Shown in pieces: positions 54,129 through 63,521 of a stretch of DNA of 64,000 nt. The notes under the pieces are model-generated. The model did not search any database. It was not told the DNA's origin and saw only the letters and a program-made list of their open reading frames with translations. The stretch is from OLB4 sp002050165 (GTDB taxonomy: Bacteria; Bacteroidota; Ignavibacteria; Tepidaquicellales; Tepidaquicellaceae): positions 186,001 through 250,000 of the forward strand of contig SZPC01000001.1 in NCBI GenBank assembly GCA_030263475.1. Reading direction: 5' to 3'. Position numbers and translations under genes: made by a program. Numbering within the stretch: position 1 is the stretch's first letter; each line of letters opens with the position of its first letter.

Positions 54129-54799
54129 AAAAAGAGCCCTTCGAATTTTTCCGTTAAAGCAATGTAAGTGGATTTCGGATAATCTTTCCTTAACTTTTCT
54201 AAAACTTTCATGTAACCATCTTTATCGTTAACTTTTGAATAATTTCTGGCAGCGTAATAGAGGAATTGGTCATTTAACGCAATGTCGGGATTGATCCCGG
54301 CAGCCTTTTCAAACTGTTGCGCTGCCTCAAGATACTGTAATTTTGCCTCGTAAACCGCAGCAACTCCCGCAAGAGAAGTTGCTTTATAAATTAAATTGCT
54401 TCCGGAGTATGAATCGTAATATTTTAACGCATTATCAAAATCCAATAAGGCAAAATAACTGTTTCCTAATAAAAGCTTCGCGGTATTACCGGATTCTGTT
54501 GACCCGTATTCATTTACAATGTAAAGTAAACCTCTTGTAGTTCCGGCAGAATCACCATTAATTGCTTGATCATATTTTTGTTGATCGTAAAGTCTCTGAA
54601 CTTTTACTAGCTCCATATTCGCCTCTTCTTCAGCAGCCTTTTTATTGTTAACGTAGAAAAATATCCCCGCTGCGATTAAGACAATTACGGTTAATGCAAT
54701 GTAAACAGTTTTTGAATTGTTTTGAAAATACTCAACTGCTTTGTAGTAATAGAATAAAACCTTGTCGTCTGTTGATGTTTTTTTTATGTTCTTTGCCAT
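54125..54799 (-). CDS. Membrane-anchored TPR protein
   Basis: A 224-residue protein: cytoplasmic N-terminus with lysines, one TM (about 34-50), then TPR-like repeats (EYGSTESGNTAKLLLGNSYF near 93-112, ALLDFDNALKYYDSY, EAKLQYLEAAQQFEKAAGI, and a final repeat before KLRKDYPKSTYIAL). The layout resembles YfgM-type or Bacteroidota tol-pal-like helper proteins. First gene of the yqeY-cvpA-mutS2 operon, overlapping yqeY. Confidence 0.75.
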   Translation of the reverse strand: MAKNIKKTSTDDKVLFYYYKAVEYFQNNSKTVYIALTVIVLIAAGIFFYVNNKKAAEEEANMELVKVQRLYDQQKYDQAINGDSAGTTRGLLYIVNEYGSTESGNTAKLLLGNSYFALLDFDNALKYYDSYSGSNLIYKATSLAGVAAVYEAKLQYLEAAQQFEKAAGINPDIALNDQFLYYAARNYSKVNDKDGYMKVLEKLRKDYPKSTYIALTEKFEGLFL

Positions 54800-55058
54800 G
54801 AATTAATTGATTATACAAGTATGCAATTTAACTTTTGCAACGGGATATTAAAAGTCATATTGCGTAATACGAAATTTGTTATAAGACTACAATTTATTAC
54901 ATTTAATTTCAAATTACATCTTAATATATTAATGATTAAAAAATATTTTACATTAACCTAACCGATAAATATCTCTCGAACTTTGAAATAATTTTTATCT
55001 TCCTGCTCGTGTTTGCAATAATAGGTTTAATAGCGTTAAACATAATCCTGATTTGATA

Positions 55059-55994
55059 ATGACGAATCAGCTCAAGTATTATATCCATAGACCGGGAATA
55101 TTAATTACGACAGGTAAAGACAGAATTGATTTCTTTAACCGGATGTCAACTAATGATCTCAGTAAAATAACTGCCGGTTCATATTTGAAAACAAGCTTTA
55201 CGTCTGACAAAGGCCGAATAATAGCTTTTGTCACAATAATCAATTTTGAAAACAAATCCTTCATAATTCTGCCTAAAGATCAAACGGAATATTTTAAAAA
55301 TCATCTCGAGAAGTATATTATAACTGAGGATGTGGTTATAGATGACCTTAAAAAAGATATTTTTAAAGTTTCGATTATTTCTGACAAACCGATCGAAGCG
55401 TCAGAACTAATATTCAAGACTCCGATTTTGAACGGTAATTCGGTTTCAAATATTTCTAAGAATACTTGCGCATTTGCTGATGATTTTGGTTTGAAATTTT
55501 TAAATATTATTACAACCGAAGATGAACTAAGTATTTATGAAGAAGCCTTGAAAGATGCCTGCAGGCTTGACGACGTTGAGTTTGCAAAAATAAAAATTGA
55601 AAATTTTATTCCTTCATTTCCAGGTGAATTAAATGATGAAATCAATCCTGTTGAAATTGGATTGTCCTCCTTCATATCGTATTCGAAGGGTTGCTACATT
55701 GGTCAGGAAGTTATATCCCGACTTGATGCACAGAGGAAAATACCAAAACAATTAGTCCGGATTGAAACAGATTTACCGGTGGAAAGAGGAGACAGAATTA
55801 TTTCAATTACGCGTTCGGAGGAGCATGACTGCGGATTCATATCCACTTCAGTTTCCGGCTACAATAAAGCTCTTGGATTTATCAGAAGCGTTGATTTGAA
55901 GCCCGGAAATGCGTATGTTGTACTTTCAGGGATTAAACGGATTCCGGTACGATTACATTTATCAGAAAAAATAAATTCATTAATTAAAAAATAA
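55059..55994 (+). CDS. ygfZ: Folate-binding protein YgfZ (tRNA-modifying / Fe-S assembly)
   Basis: About 311 residues of the GcvT-like fold. The diagnostic motif is SKGCYIGQEVISRLD (about 210-224), with Cys as in the KGCYxGQE consensus. N-terminal blocks DRIDFFNRMSTNDLSKI and TSFTSDKGRIIAF fit. YgfZ uses tetrahydrofolate in maintenance of Fe-S enzymes such as MiaB. ATG at 55059 preferred over a TTG two codons upstream. fbaB follows after 2 nt. Confidence 0.9.
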   Translation: MTNQLKYYIHRPGILITTGKDRIDFFNRMSTNDLSKITAGSYLKTSFTSDKGRIIAFVTIINFENKSFIILPKDQTEYFKNHLEKYIITEDVVIDDLKKDIFKVSIISDKPIEASELIFKTPILNGNSVSNISKNTCAFADDFGLKFLNIITTEDELSIYEEALKDACRLDDVEFAKIKIENFIPSFPGELNDEINPVEIGLSSFISYSKGCYIGQEVISRLDAQRKIPKQLVRIETDLPVERGDRIISITRSEEHDCGFISTSVSGYNKALGFIRSVDLKPGNAYVVLSGIKRIPVRLHLSEKINSLIKK

Positions 55995-55996
55995 TC

Positions 55997-57058
55997 ATGA
56001 TAGAAAAAATCAGAGAACTTCTCGGGAGCGAGGCGGATTCACTGTTGAAACATGAGTCAAAGACAATCTCAAAAGAGCTTCTGCATTTACCCGGTCCGGA
56101 TTTTGTTGACAGAGTCTGGAGCATTTCTGACCGATCCCCGAATGTTTTGCGGAATATGCAACTAATTCACAATACAGGCAGGCTTGGTGGAACTGGTTAC
56201 GTTTCAATCCTTCCGGTTGATCAAGGGATCGAACACTCGGCCGGGGCTTCATTTGCTCCAAACCCGATTTATTTTGATCCGGAAAATATCGTCAAACTTG
56301 CAATTGAAGGTGGTTGTAATGCTGTTGCTTCAACACTTGGCGTATTAGGTGCTGTTTCTCGTAAGTATGCCCATAAGATTCCTTTTATAGTAAAAATTAA
56401 TCACAATGAATTACTCACCTACCCAAATAAATTTGATCAGATTATGTTTGCAAATGTAGATCAGGCATTTGATATGGGAGCGGTTGCTGTAGGTGCAACT
56501 ATTTACTTCGGCTCTGACGAAGCAACAAGACAAATTCAGGAAGTCTCTGAAGCTTTCAGTTACGCTCACGATCTGGGGCTAGTTACAATTCTTTGGTGTT
56601 ACCTGAGAAATTCAGAATTCAAGCAGGGAGATAAAGATTATCACGTTTCTGCTGATTTAACCGGACAAGCAAATCATCTCGGTGTTACTATTGAAGCTGA
56701 TATCATCAAACAAAAGCTACCGGAAAATAACGGAGGATATAATGCCCTTAAGTTTGGAAAGACCCACAAAGACGTTTACGACAAGTTGACTTCTGATAAT
56801 CCGATAGATTTAACAAGATATCAGGTTGCAAATTGTTATATGGGTAGATCAGGTTTAATAAACTCCGGAGGCGCTTCAACCGGAAAAGTTGATTCCGATT
56901 TCGCCGAAGCTGTGCGAACTGCAGTGATTAATAAACGCGCAGGGGGAATGGGATTAATCTCAGGGAGGAAAGCATTCCAAAAACCAATGGATGAAGGTGT
57001 AAAACTTCTCAATGCTATACAGGATGTTTATATTGAAAAAGAAATTACCGTTGCATAA
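55997..57058 (+). CDS. fbaB: Class I fructose-bisphosphate aldolase, FbaB/DhnA type
   Basis: A 353-residue aldolase of the archaeal/FbaB kind (DeoC/LacD fold). Landmarks: GYVSILPVDQGIEHSAGASF (active-site Asp), FIVKINHNELL, AVAVGATIYFGS and VTIEADIIKQKLP with the candidate Schiff-base Lys. Reversibly splits fructose 1,6-bisphosphate in glycolysis/gluconeogenesis. Sits 2 nt after ygfZ and 17 nt before a mini-protein gene. Confidence 0.93.
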   Translation: MIEKIRELLGSEADSLLKHESKTISKELLHLPGPDFVDRVWSISDRSPNVLRNMQLIHNTGRLGGTGYVSILPVDQGIEHSAGASFAPNPIYFDPENIVKLAIEGGCNAVASTLGVLGAVSRKYAHKIPFIVKINHNELLTYPNKFDQIMFANVDQAFDMGAVAVGATIYFGSDEATRQIQEVSEAFSYAHDLGLVTILWCYLRNSEFKQGDKDYHVSADLTGQANHLGVTIEADIIKQKLPENNGGYNALKFGKTHKDVYDKLTSDNPIDLTRYQVANCYMGRSGLINSGGASTGKVDSDFAEAVRTAVINKRAGGMGLISGRKAFQKPMDEGVKLLNAIQDVYIEKEITVA

Positions 57059-57075
57059 AATTCAAATTATACTTT

Positions 57076-57180
57076 ATGAACAAACCCAAAAAAACAGCTC
57101 TTAAAAAACACAGGAAAACAAAAATAAAACTTAAAGCGAAATTGAAGGCATCTAAAGCTCTCGCTAAAAAGAAAAGTTAA
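57076..57180 (+). CDS. 34-residue lysine-rich protein
   Basis: Read directly as MNKPKKTALKKHRKTKIKLK then AKLKASKALAKKKS. The extreme basicity suggests RNA binding and possibly a ribosome-associated role; no family was recognised with confidence. It follows fbaB by 17 nt and ends 28 nt before a terminator, so it is the last gene of the ygfZ-fbaB operon. Confidence 0.6.
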   Translation: MNKPKKTALKKHRKTKIKLKAKLKASKALAKKKS

Positions 57181-57208
57181 TTCTTAGCATACAACTATTA
57201 TTAATCTT

Positions 57209-57237
57209 AAAAGCGGAGGACGGATATCTCCGCTTTT
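57209..57237 (+). terminator. Terminator of the ygfZ-fbaB operon
   Basis: Perfect 10-bp stem AAAAGCGGAG (57209-57218) / CTCCGCTTTT (57228-57237), loop 9 nt. The T-run is short (TTTTACATTTT). Confidence 0.7.
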
Positions 57238-57255
57238 ACATTTTATTCCGGGTTA

Positions 57256-58161
57256 TTGAAAAAAATATTCATTATTGTTTACCTCACCATTTCGGCTGCA
57301 TTAACACCGGTCGCGGCAAAATACGTAGTTGAACAAGTTTCACCTCTATCTCTCGCATTTTTCAGATTTGGTTTAGCTACGGTTATATTAATTGTTGTGT
57401 TTCTCATCAGAAATTTAAATTTTAAGATAGACAAAAAAGATCTCCCGAAGTTTTTATTTCTTGGTGCTCTCGTAATTCCAGTTAATCAATTCTTTTTCCT
57501 TGAAGGTATTAAACTATCCACTGCTTCATTCAGTGGTGTAATGTATGCATGCACTCCGCTGTTCATATACATAATTGCCATATTCCGAAATGATGAAACG
57601 TTTTATAAAACAAAAATGATCTCAATTGCGTTATCAATCACTGGAATTGTTTTGATATTCTGGGAAGGTTTAATGCGGGCAAATAGTGCAGGTTTATCAA
57701 CCTTGACGGGTGATGCTTTTTTGTTCTTTGCGGTTTTATCGTGGTCATTTTACCTTGCACTCTCAAAAAATCCAATTGCTAAGTATGGTACTTTAAAAAC
57801 TTCAACTATTGCATTTATTATCGGAATGATTTTTTATATTCCGGTCTTTATCTTTGATTACAAAAATTTTACACTGGCTAAACTTGACATTTACGGATTC
57901 ATTGGGTTCTTTTATTTATCTGTACTTGTAGCCTTCGGAGGTTATTTCATTTACTCCTATTCTACAAAAATTGTACCCACAAGCACACTCACAACACTTA
58001 CAAATTCATCTCCTATCATTACAATTATATTTTCTTACATTTTATTGAAGGAAGATTTATCATATTTTTTTCTCATCGGTTCAATAGTTACTATACTGGG
58101 TGTATTTATAGCAAGCAGGGTTGATAAAAAGCTTTTAAAAGTTTCAATCTTAAATGAATAA
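57256..58161 (+). CDS. EamA/DMT family transporter
   Basis: A 301-residue transporter with ten TMs made of two EamA repeats. The first has PLSLAFFRFGLATVILIVVF, the second GDAFLFFAVLSWSFYLALSK; the C-terminal repeat ends with VPTSTLTTLTNSSPIITIIF and LIGSIVTILGVFIASR. Substrate unknown (metabolite exporter). TTG start just after the fbaB terminator. Overlaps the next gene by 8 nt. Confidence 0.88.
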   Translation: MKKIFIIVYLTISAALTPVAAKYVVEQVSPLSLAFFRFGLATVILIVVFLIRNLNFKIDKKDLPKFLFLGALVIPVNQFFFLEGIKLSTASFSGVMYACTPLFIYIIAIFRNDETFYKTKMISIALSITGIVLIFWEGLMRANSAGLSTLTGDAFLFFAVLSWSFYLALSKNPIAKYGTLKTSTIAFIIGMIFYIPVFIFDYKNFTLAKLDIYGFIGFFYLSVLVAFGGYFIYSYSTKIVPTSTLTTLTNSSPIITIIFSYILLKEDLSYFFLIGSIVTILGVFIASRVDKKLLKVSILNE

Positions 58162-59563
58162 ATCCGCTTCAGAGAATTTTGCATTGCTCAAGATACGTGT
58201 TGCCAGAAATTCCCTGTATGCAGCACTTTTTATAACATTTATCAAATATATAGCAGCATATTTCAGCGGCAGCTTGTCCGTTCTGTCGGAAATGTTCCAT
58301 TCGGGAATTGATATAGTTGCATGCACATTGACAATACTTTCGGTAAAATTATCTGCAAAACCACCGGACGAAGATCACAATTACGGTCACGATAAAATTG
58401 AAAATTTCGTAGCTATAATTCAGGTGTTGATATTATTCTTCCTTTGTGCTTATATATTATTTGAAGTTGTTCAAAGATTTACTTCTGTTACACAACCTGA
58501 AGTAGTTATATCATACTGGACTTTTGGAGTAATTTTAATTTCTATCGGGATTGATATTAACCGGACAAAAGCTCTGAGGAAAATTGCAGCCCAAACTCGG
58601 TCAAAGTCTCTCGAGGCAGATGCTTTACATTTTTCATCAGATATTCTGAGTTCGGTTATTGTCCTGATTGCTATGACATTGACGTACCTTGACATAAGTA
58701 TTTATGCTGATTCTATCGGAGCAATTTTAGTTTGCGGAGTAATTATTTTTGTAGGTGCAAAATTATTTAAACGATCGCTTGATGCCTTGATGGACAGAGT
58801 ACCATCGGGACTCAGGCAGAAAATTATCAGTGTTACAAAATCTCTCAAAAACGTTGAAGACATTAAATCTTTGAGAATAAGATCTACCGGAAATGTGATA
58901 TTTATTGATATGACAATCTTCATAAGCCGGTTGATACCATTTTCTAAAGTTCATGATATAACTGAGGAAGTAGAAAATAAGATCAGAGAAATTATTCCAC
59001 ATGCGGATATTATTATTCATTCCGAACCGGTTGAAACTCAAAACGAAACAATAAATGATAAAATCAGAATAATTGTAAACAATGAGGGATTTAATTGTCA
59101 TGATATATTTTCACATAAAATCGGAAAGGAAATATTTACGGAACTCCATATAGAGATTGACGATACAAACAACCTTCATCATGCCCACGAAATCGTAGAT
59201 AAAATTGAATCAAAAATTAAAAATCAAATCGGGATAATTAATAACGTTAAGGTACATATTGATGAACCAGGGGATGTGGTATTTGAAACTGTTGACATTA
59301 CACTTAAATCTTCTGATCTTATAGTGATGGCAAAGCAGATATTAAAGGAATATAAAAGTGTCAAAAGCTCAGACGATTTTAAAATTGTATCTGCAGGAGG
59401 AAAAATCAGGGTTTCGTTAAATTGTACTTTTATTAATGATCTCTCGTTTGAACAGGTACACGAATTGGTTACAATGCTTGAAAGTAGAATATATCTTGAT
59501 GTAAAAGCTGTTTATCCGCATTTGTCAAACGTAATCATTCATTCTGAACCTCAATCTCTGTGA
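58154..59563 (+). CDS. Cation diffusion facilitator with three C-terminal domains
   Basis: A 469-residue CDF metal exporter. Metal-site residues fit an HD-HD pattern: His49/Asp53 in SEMFHSGIDIVA and His159/Asp163 in DALHFSSDIL; DHNYGHDKIENF (74-85) is the family loop. After six TMs, most members have one ~80-residue cytoplasmic domain. Here three similar units follow (about 215-292, 298-372, 383-467), ending IIIHSEP, VHIDEP and VIIHSEP. Overlaps the EamA gene by 8 nt. Confidence 0.87.
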   Translation: MNKSASENFALLKIRVARNSLYAALFITFIKYIAAYFSGSLSVLSEMFHSGIDIVACTLTILSVKLSAKPPDEDHNYGHDKIENFVAIIQVLILFFLCAYILFEVVQRFTSVTQPEVVISYWTFGVILISIGIDINRTKALRKIAAQTRSKSLEADALHFSSDILSSVIVLIAMTLTYLDISIYADSIGAILVCGVIIFVGAKLFKRSLDALMDRVPSGLRQKIISVTKSLKNVEDIKSLRIRSTGNVIFIDMTIFISRLIPFSKVHDITEEVENKIREIIPHADIIIHSEPVETQNETINDKIRIIVNNEGFNCHDIFSHKIGKEIFTELHIEIDDTNNLHHAHEIVDKIESKIKNQIGIINNVKVHIDEPGDVVFETVDITLKSSDLIVMAKQILKEYKSVKSSDDFKIVSAGGKIRVSLNCTFINDLSFEQVHELVTMLESRIYLDVKAVYPHLSNVIIHSEPQSL

Positions 59564-59564
59564 T

Positions 59565-60536
59565 ATGAAAATTTCTATTATTGGTTTAGGTCATCTCGGA
59601 AAGATTCATCTAAAAATACTGAGTGAACTTTCAAATGAGCGAAAAGATTTTTCTATATCAGGAGTGTATGATATAGACAATGAGAAATTATCGGGTATTT
59701 CCGTCAGAAAGTTCATTTCGGTGGAAGAAGCTGTGAGTAATTCAGATACCGCAATTATCGCCTCAACAACAACTTCCCATTTCGATATAGCAAAATTATT
59801 TATTACATCAGGGAAACATGTCCTTATTGAAAAACCTGTGACGCATAGTATCTCGACTGCGGAAGAACTTCTGGAAATTCAGAAGAAATCAAATGTAAAA
59901 GTACAGGTCGGACATATTGAGCGCTTCAATCCCGCGATACTCGGTATCTCACAGTATAATATTACTCCGCTATTCATTGAGTCACACAGGTTATCTCAAT
60001 TTAACCCGCGCGGAACAGACGTTTCAGTGATTGCGGATTTAATGATTCACGATATTGATCTTATACTTAATCTCGTTAAATCCCCTGTTGCTTCAATAGA
60101 CGCAAATGGCGCTTCTATTATAACGGATAAAATTGACATTGTAAATGCACGTTTGAAATTTGAAAATGGTTGCGTTGCAAATGTAACTGCTTCTCGAATA
60201 TCACAATCAAAGATGAGGAAAATGAGAATCTTTCAGAAAAATGCTTATATATCAATTGACTTTGTTGATAACTCAACTGAAATTTTCTCGCTCAAAAGTA
60301 ATGATGAAACTGACGAAGGTTTTATTGAAATTCCATTGGATGAAAATAAAAAAATTATATATGAAAGAATTGCTATGGAATCTGTTAATCCTATGAAAGA
60401 GGAACTGAATTCATTCTTAGATTCTATTTTTATGGATACGGAGCCTTTAGTTTCATTAAAAGATGGAGTAACAGCGCTTAAAGTTGCAGATCAAGTTCTG
60501 TCCTCTATTACTACCGGCAACACAAAAATAACCTGA
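59565..60536 (+). CDS. Gfo/Idh/MocA family NAD(P)-dependent oxidoreductase
   Basis: A 323-residue dehydrogenase. Rossmann start KISIIGLGHLGKIHLKIL, then HVLIEKPVTHS with the EKP catalytic-lysine motif and LMIHDIDLIL. The middle segments VGHIERFNPA, FNPRGTDVSVIADLMIHDID and VANVTASRISQSKMRK resemble, from memory, the oxidoreductases found beside lpxA/lpxB in several phyla (UDP-GlcNAc C3-oxidising GnnA type). That assignment is tentative. 1-nt gap to the CDF gene. Confidence 0.8.
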   Translation: MKISIIGLGHLGKIHLKILSELSNERKDFSISGVYDIDNEKLSGISVRKFISVEEAVSNSDTAIIASTTTSHFDIAKLFITSGKHVLIEKPVTHSISTAEELLEIQKKSNVKVQVGHIERFNPAILGISQYNITPLFIESHRLSQFNPRGTDVSVIADLMIHDIDLILNLVKSPVASIDANGASIITDKIDIVNARLKFENGCVANVTASRISQSKMRKMRIFQKNAYISIDFVDNSTEIFSLKSNDETDEGFIEIPLDENKKIIYERIAMESVNPMKEELNSFLDSIFMDTEPLVSLKDGVTALKVADQVLSSITTGNTKIT

Positions 60537-60538
60537 AA

Positions 60539-61414
60539 ATGAAATTTAAAATCGCTCACATTTCGGACGTTCATATAAAATTTGAAGACAATATTAATTC
60601 AATTTTGTTATCGAGACTTTTTGAAGATATTTCACAAAACGAGTGCAATCATATTTCAATCACCGGTGATATCGTTGAAAATGCAAACCGGAGGGAGTTT
60701 GAAACGGTTCGAAGCATAATTGAAAAATTCGGTTACCTCGATGGAGATAAACTTTCTGTTGTTCCGGGTAACCACGACATATTCGGGGGTGTGTCAAGAG
60801 ATATACCGGTATATGAATTTCCCGCCCATTGCCGTGATCTCGATTATCAAAAGAAAGAGTTTGATTTCTTTAACTTTTTCAATGAATCATTCAGAAATAC
60901 AATAAGAGATACGGAAATATTTCCATATGTGAAGATATTAAATGACGATATCATCATCATAGGTTTAAATTCAGTAGCACCATATTCAGAAGTTCATAAC
61001 CCTGTCGGCACGAACGGAAAAATTAACGACCTTCAACTGAAAAACTTGCTTAAACTGTTTGATGAATTTGACGTTTCGGGAAAATTTAAAATAGTTTTGT
61101 TACACCACTATTTCAATAAACCCGGTTCAATGAAAAATGATAAAGATCACGCCCTTTGGCTCAAATCTGAACAGTCTAAAATGAAGTTACACAATAAAAA
61201 GGTTATAGTTGATACTTTTAGGAAATTAAAAGTTGATGTTGTGCTACATGGTCACAACCATATTACCGAAACGTACTTATTAAAAGAAATGATTTTCATA
61301 AATTCATCAGGTTGTCTGAGACCATTTACCCGCAGCAAGGCAAACAGATATTTCATTTTGGAATTTGATACAGAGCAAAAATCATTCAAGTTGGAAATGA
61401 GGCAAATTTCATGA
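60539..61414 (+). CDS. Calcineurin-like metallophosphoesterase
   Basis: A 291-residue cytoplasmic enzyme with the full metal-site set: HISDVHIKF (DxH), ITGDIVEN (GD), VPGNHDIFG (GNHD), VLLHHYFN (H) and LHGHNH (GHxH). The family includes cAMP phosphodiesterases, DNA exonuclease-like proteins and lipid A pyrophosphatases (LpxG/LpxH). The neighbouring Gfo/Idh gene makes a lipid A role conceivable but unproven. Overlaps cca by 4 nt. Confidence 0.83.
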   Translation: MKFKIAHISDVHIKFEDNINSILLSRLFEDISQNECNHISITGDIVENANRREFETVRSIIEKFGYLDGDKLSVVPGNHDIFGGVSRDIPVYEFPAHCRDLDYQKKEFDFFNFFNESFRNTIRDTEIFPYVKILNDDIIIIGLNSVAPYSEVHNPVGTNGKINDLQLKNLLKLFDEFDVSGKFKIVLLHHYFNKPGSMKNDKDHALWLKSEQSKMKLHNKKVIVDTFRKLKVDVVLHGHNHITETYLLKEMIFINSSGCLRPFTRSKANRYFILEFDTEQKSFKLEMRQIS

Positions 61415-62832
61415 GAAAATTGATTGATGAAAACAAAATAATCGTGGAAATAGGTAAGATTGCTGACAGTGTAAACGCGAACGCATATCTGATAGGTGGA
61501 TACGTGAGGGATTTGATTAGCGGTCGTAACTCAATGGATATTGATATAATGATAATTGGTGACGGTATAAAGTTTGCTGAAATTGTTGCCCAACGAATGA
61601 ATACAAAATTATCCGCTGTATATAAAAAATTTAATACAGCACTTTTAAAAGTTGACAGAACAATTATTGAATTCTCTTCCTCAAGAAAAGAGAGCTACGA
61701 CAGACATTCCAGAAAGCCTAAAGTTCATCCTGCGAGCCTGAGCGATGACATCGCACGCAGAGATTTTACTATTAATGCTATTGCTATATCTTTAAACAAA
61801 GAAACTTTCGGTGAAATCATTGACCTGTTTAACGGAGTTGATGATATTAAAAATAAGATAATAAGGACACCACTCGATCCGATTAAAACCTTCGATGACG
61901 ACCCTTTAAGAATATTAAGAGCAATAAGGTTTGCTGCTACGTTTCAGTTCGTAATAGAAAAACATACTTTCGAGGGAATAATTAAAATGCATAACAGGTT
62001 GCGCGATAATATTGTATCCCAGGAGAGAATCACAAAAGAATTTCTAATGATACTCGGAAGCGCCAAACCATCGTACGGTCTCGAATTGCTATTCAAGTCG
62101 GGAGTAATGGATGTAATCTTTCCTGAGATCGCTGAGTTAGCAGGTGTTGAACAACGAAAGGATTACCATCACAAGGATGTCTTTTACCACACATTGAAAG
62201 TTGTTGATAACATAAGTGAAAAGACCGATAACCTCTGGCTTCGTTTCGCAGCTCTTGTTCACGATATTGCAAAACCACAGACGAAAAGATTTGTTGAGGG
62301 AGTCGGGTGGACATTTCACGGACATGAAGAATTAGGCGCAAGGATGCTCAAGAATATTTTCAAACGATTAAAGTTACCTTTGGATAAGTTACCGTATGTA
62401 GAAAAACTTGTAAGAATGCACCTTCGGCCGATTCCGCTTGCCAATGATGATGTTACTGATTCAGCTATTCGCAGACTTGCTGCGGATGCAGGTGAAGACC
62501 TAGAAGATCTGTTATTGCTGTGCCGGGCTGATATAACTTCTAAAAATCCTGAAAAGGTGAAACGATTTATGAACAATTATGAAATAGTTGAGAAAAAAGT
62601 TGTTGAAGTTCAGGCAAAAGATAAATTGAGGAATTTTCATTCACCCGTACGTGGAGAGAAGATAATGGAAGTTTGTAATATTAAACCTTCGCGGGAAGTT
62701 GGCGTACTTAAAAAAGCTATTGAAGAGGCTATTCTCGATGGACTAATACCAAATGATTACGAGGCAGCATTAAATTATCTCTATAAAATTAAAGACGAAA
62801 TTCTCGAGGTTAATTCTGGAGAAGAAAAATAA
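61411..62832 (+). CDS. cca: CCA tRNA nucleotidyltransferase / poly(A) polymerase with HD domain
   Basis: A 473-residue class II nucleotidyltransferase. Head motifs: LIGGYVRDLISGRNSMDIDIM (G(G/S) plus DxD), RRDFTINAIAI and DDPLRILRAIRFA. The C-terminal half has an HD domain (LVHDIAKPQTKRF, then WTFHGHEELGARM). It adds or repairs the CCA end of tRNAs, or polyadenylates RNA; the two functions cannot be separated by eye. ATG overlaps the phosphoesterase stop. Confidence 0.92.
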   Translation: MRKLIDENKIIVEIGKIADSVNANAYLIGGYVRDLISGRNSMDIDIMIIGDGIKFAEIVAQRMNTKLSAVYKKFNTALLKVDRTIIEFSSSRKESYDRHSRKPKVHPASLSDDIARRDFTINAIAISLNKETFGEIIDLFNGVDDIKNKIIRTPLDPIKTFDDDPLRILRAIRFAATFQFVIEKHTFEGIIKMHNRLRDNIVSQERITKEFLMILGSAKPSYGLELLFKSGVMDVIFPEIAELAGVEQRKDYHHKDVFYHTLKVVDNISEKTDNLWLRFAALVHDIAKPQTKRFVEGVGWTFHGHEELGARMLKNIFKRLKLPLDKLPYVEKLVRMHLRPIPLANDDVTDSAIRRLAADAGEDLEDLLLLCRADITSKNPEKVKRFMNNYEIVEKKVVEVQAKDKLRNFHSPVRGEKIMEVCNIKPSREVGVLKKAIEEAILDGLIPNDYEAALNYLYKIKDEILEVNSGEEK

Positions 62833-62942
62833 CTCCTCCTGTGAAAATGCACCTAACGGGATTTTGCAGGAAAACTTAATTTAATAATGGAGTATATTTC
62901 TAATCAAAAATTGCAAGACTGAATCTGTTTCACCAGAATTAT

Positions 62943-63512
62943 TTAAACGACACTCGTAACTTTATTTCGGGAAGAATAAATTCGTCTCACAATAAAAAAT
63001 ATCACTATCAATACAATAAGCAAAGCAATCACCGGTAATATAATGGCAATCACAGAGACGAAGACCGATAATACAAGCTCACCCGTTGATAATATGAAAT
63101 TACCGAAACCGGCAGTAATCCCGGAAGAAATAGCTCTACCCTTTACGGTAAGTAACTGCACCGAAATAGCCGCGCCGCCACCGGTAATTACTGCAAGCGT
63201 CCAACCGAGTATCGGATTGACATCTGTAAGTAACGTGCTCATCGTTAGCACACCTGCCACAGCAGCGAGCGGAGTTGCAATTGTATCGAATATGTTGTCA
63301 AGCCATGGAACGTAATATGCGATAATCTCAAAAATTGTTGCAACTGCAAAGGTAATTAATGCAGGTGTAGATGCAATCCATTGCTCGTCAGTAGTCAACT
63401 CAGATAATCCTGACATAGAAGCTATACTTAAAATCAATAGCGGTACAAATACCCTGAATCCGCAGGCAGCTGCTAAAGATATTCCGCTTACAATGCTTAA
63501 TATGTATTCCAT
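62943..63512 (-). CDS. DUF4126 membrane protein
   Basis: A 189-residue protein with about five TMs. LSIVSGISLAAACGFRVFVP at the start and FEIIAYYVPWLDNIFDTIATP in the middle are diagnostic of DUF4126 (function unknown). The C-terminus is a long hydrophobic helix ending in a basic RRIYSSRNK. It converges on cca and lies 9 nt downstream of another small membrane protein gene. Confidence 0.82.
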   Translation of the reverse strand: MEYILSIVSGISLAAACGFRVFVPLLILSIASMSGLSELTTDEQWIASTPALITFAVATIFEIIAYYVPWLDNIFDTIATPLAAVAGVLTMSTLLTDVNPILGWTLAVITGGGAAISVQLLTVKGRAISSGITAGFGNFILSTGELVLSVFVSVIAIILPVIALLIVLIVIFFIVRRIYSSRNKVTSVV

Positions 63513-63521
63513 AATTGAACT

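Noticed and set aside
62837..62871. Hairpin between cca and the DUF4126 gene as a terminator
   Set aside because: The stem relies on two wobble pairs and is not followed by a T-run on either strand.
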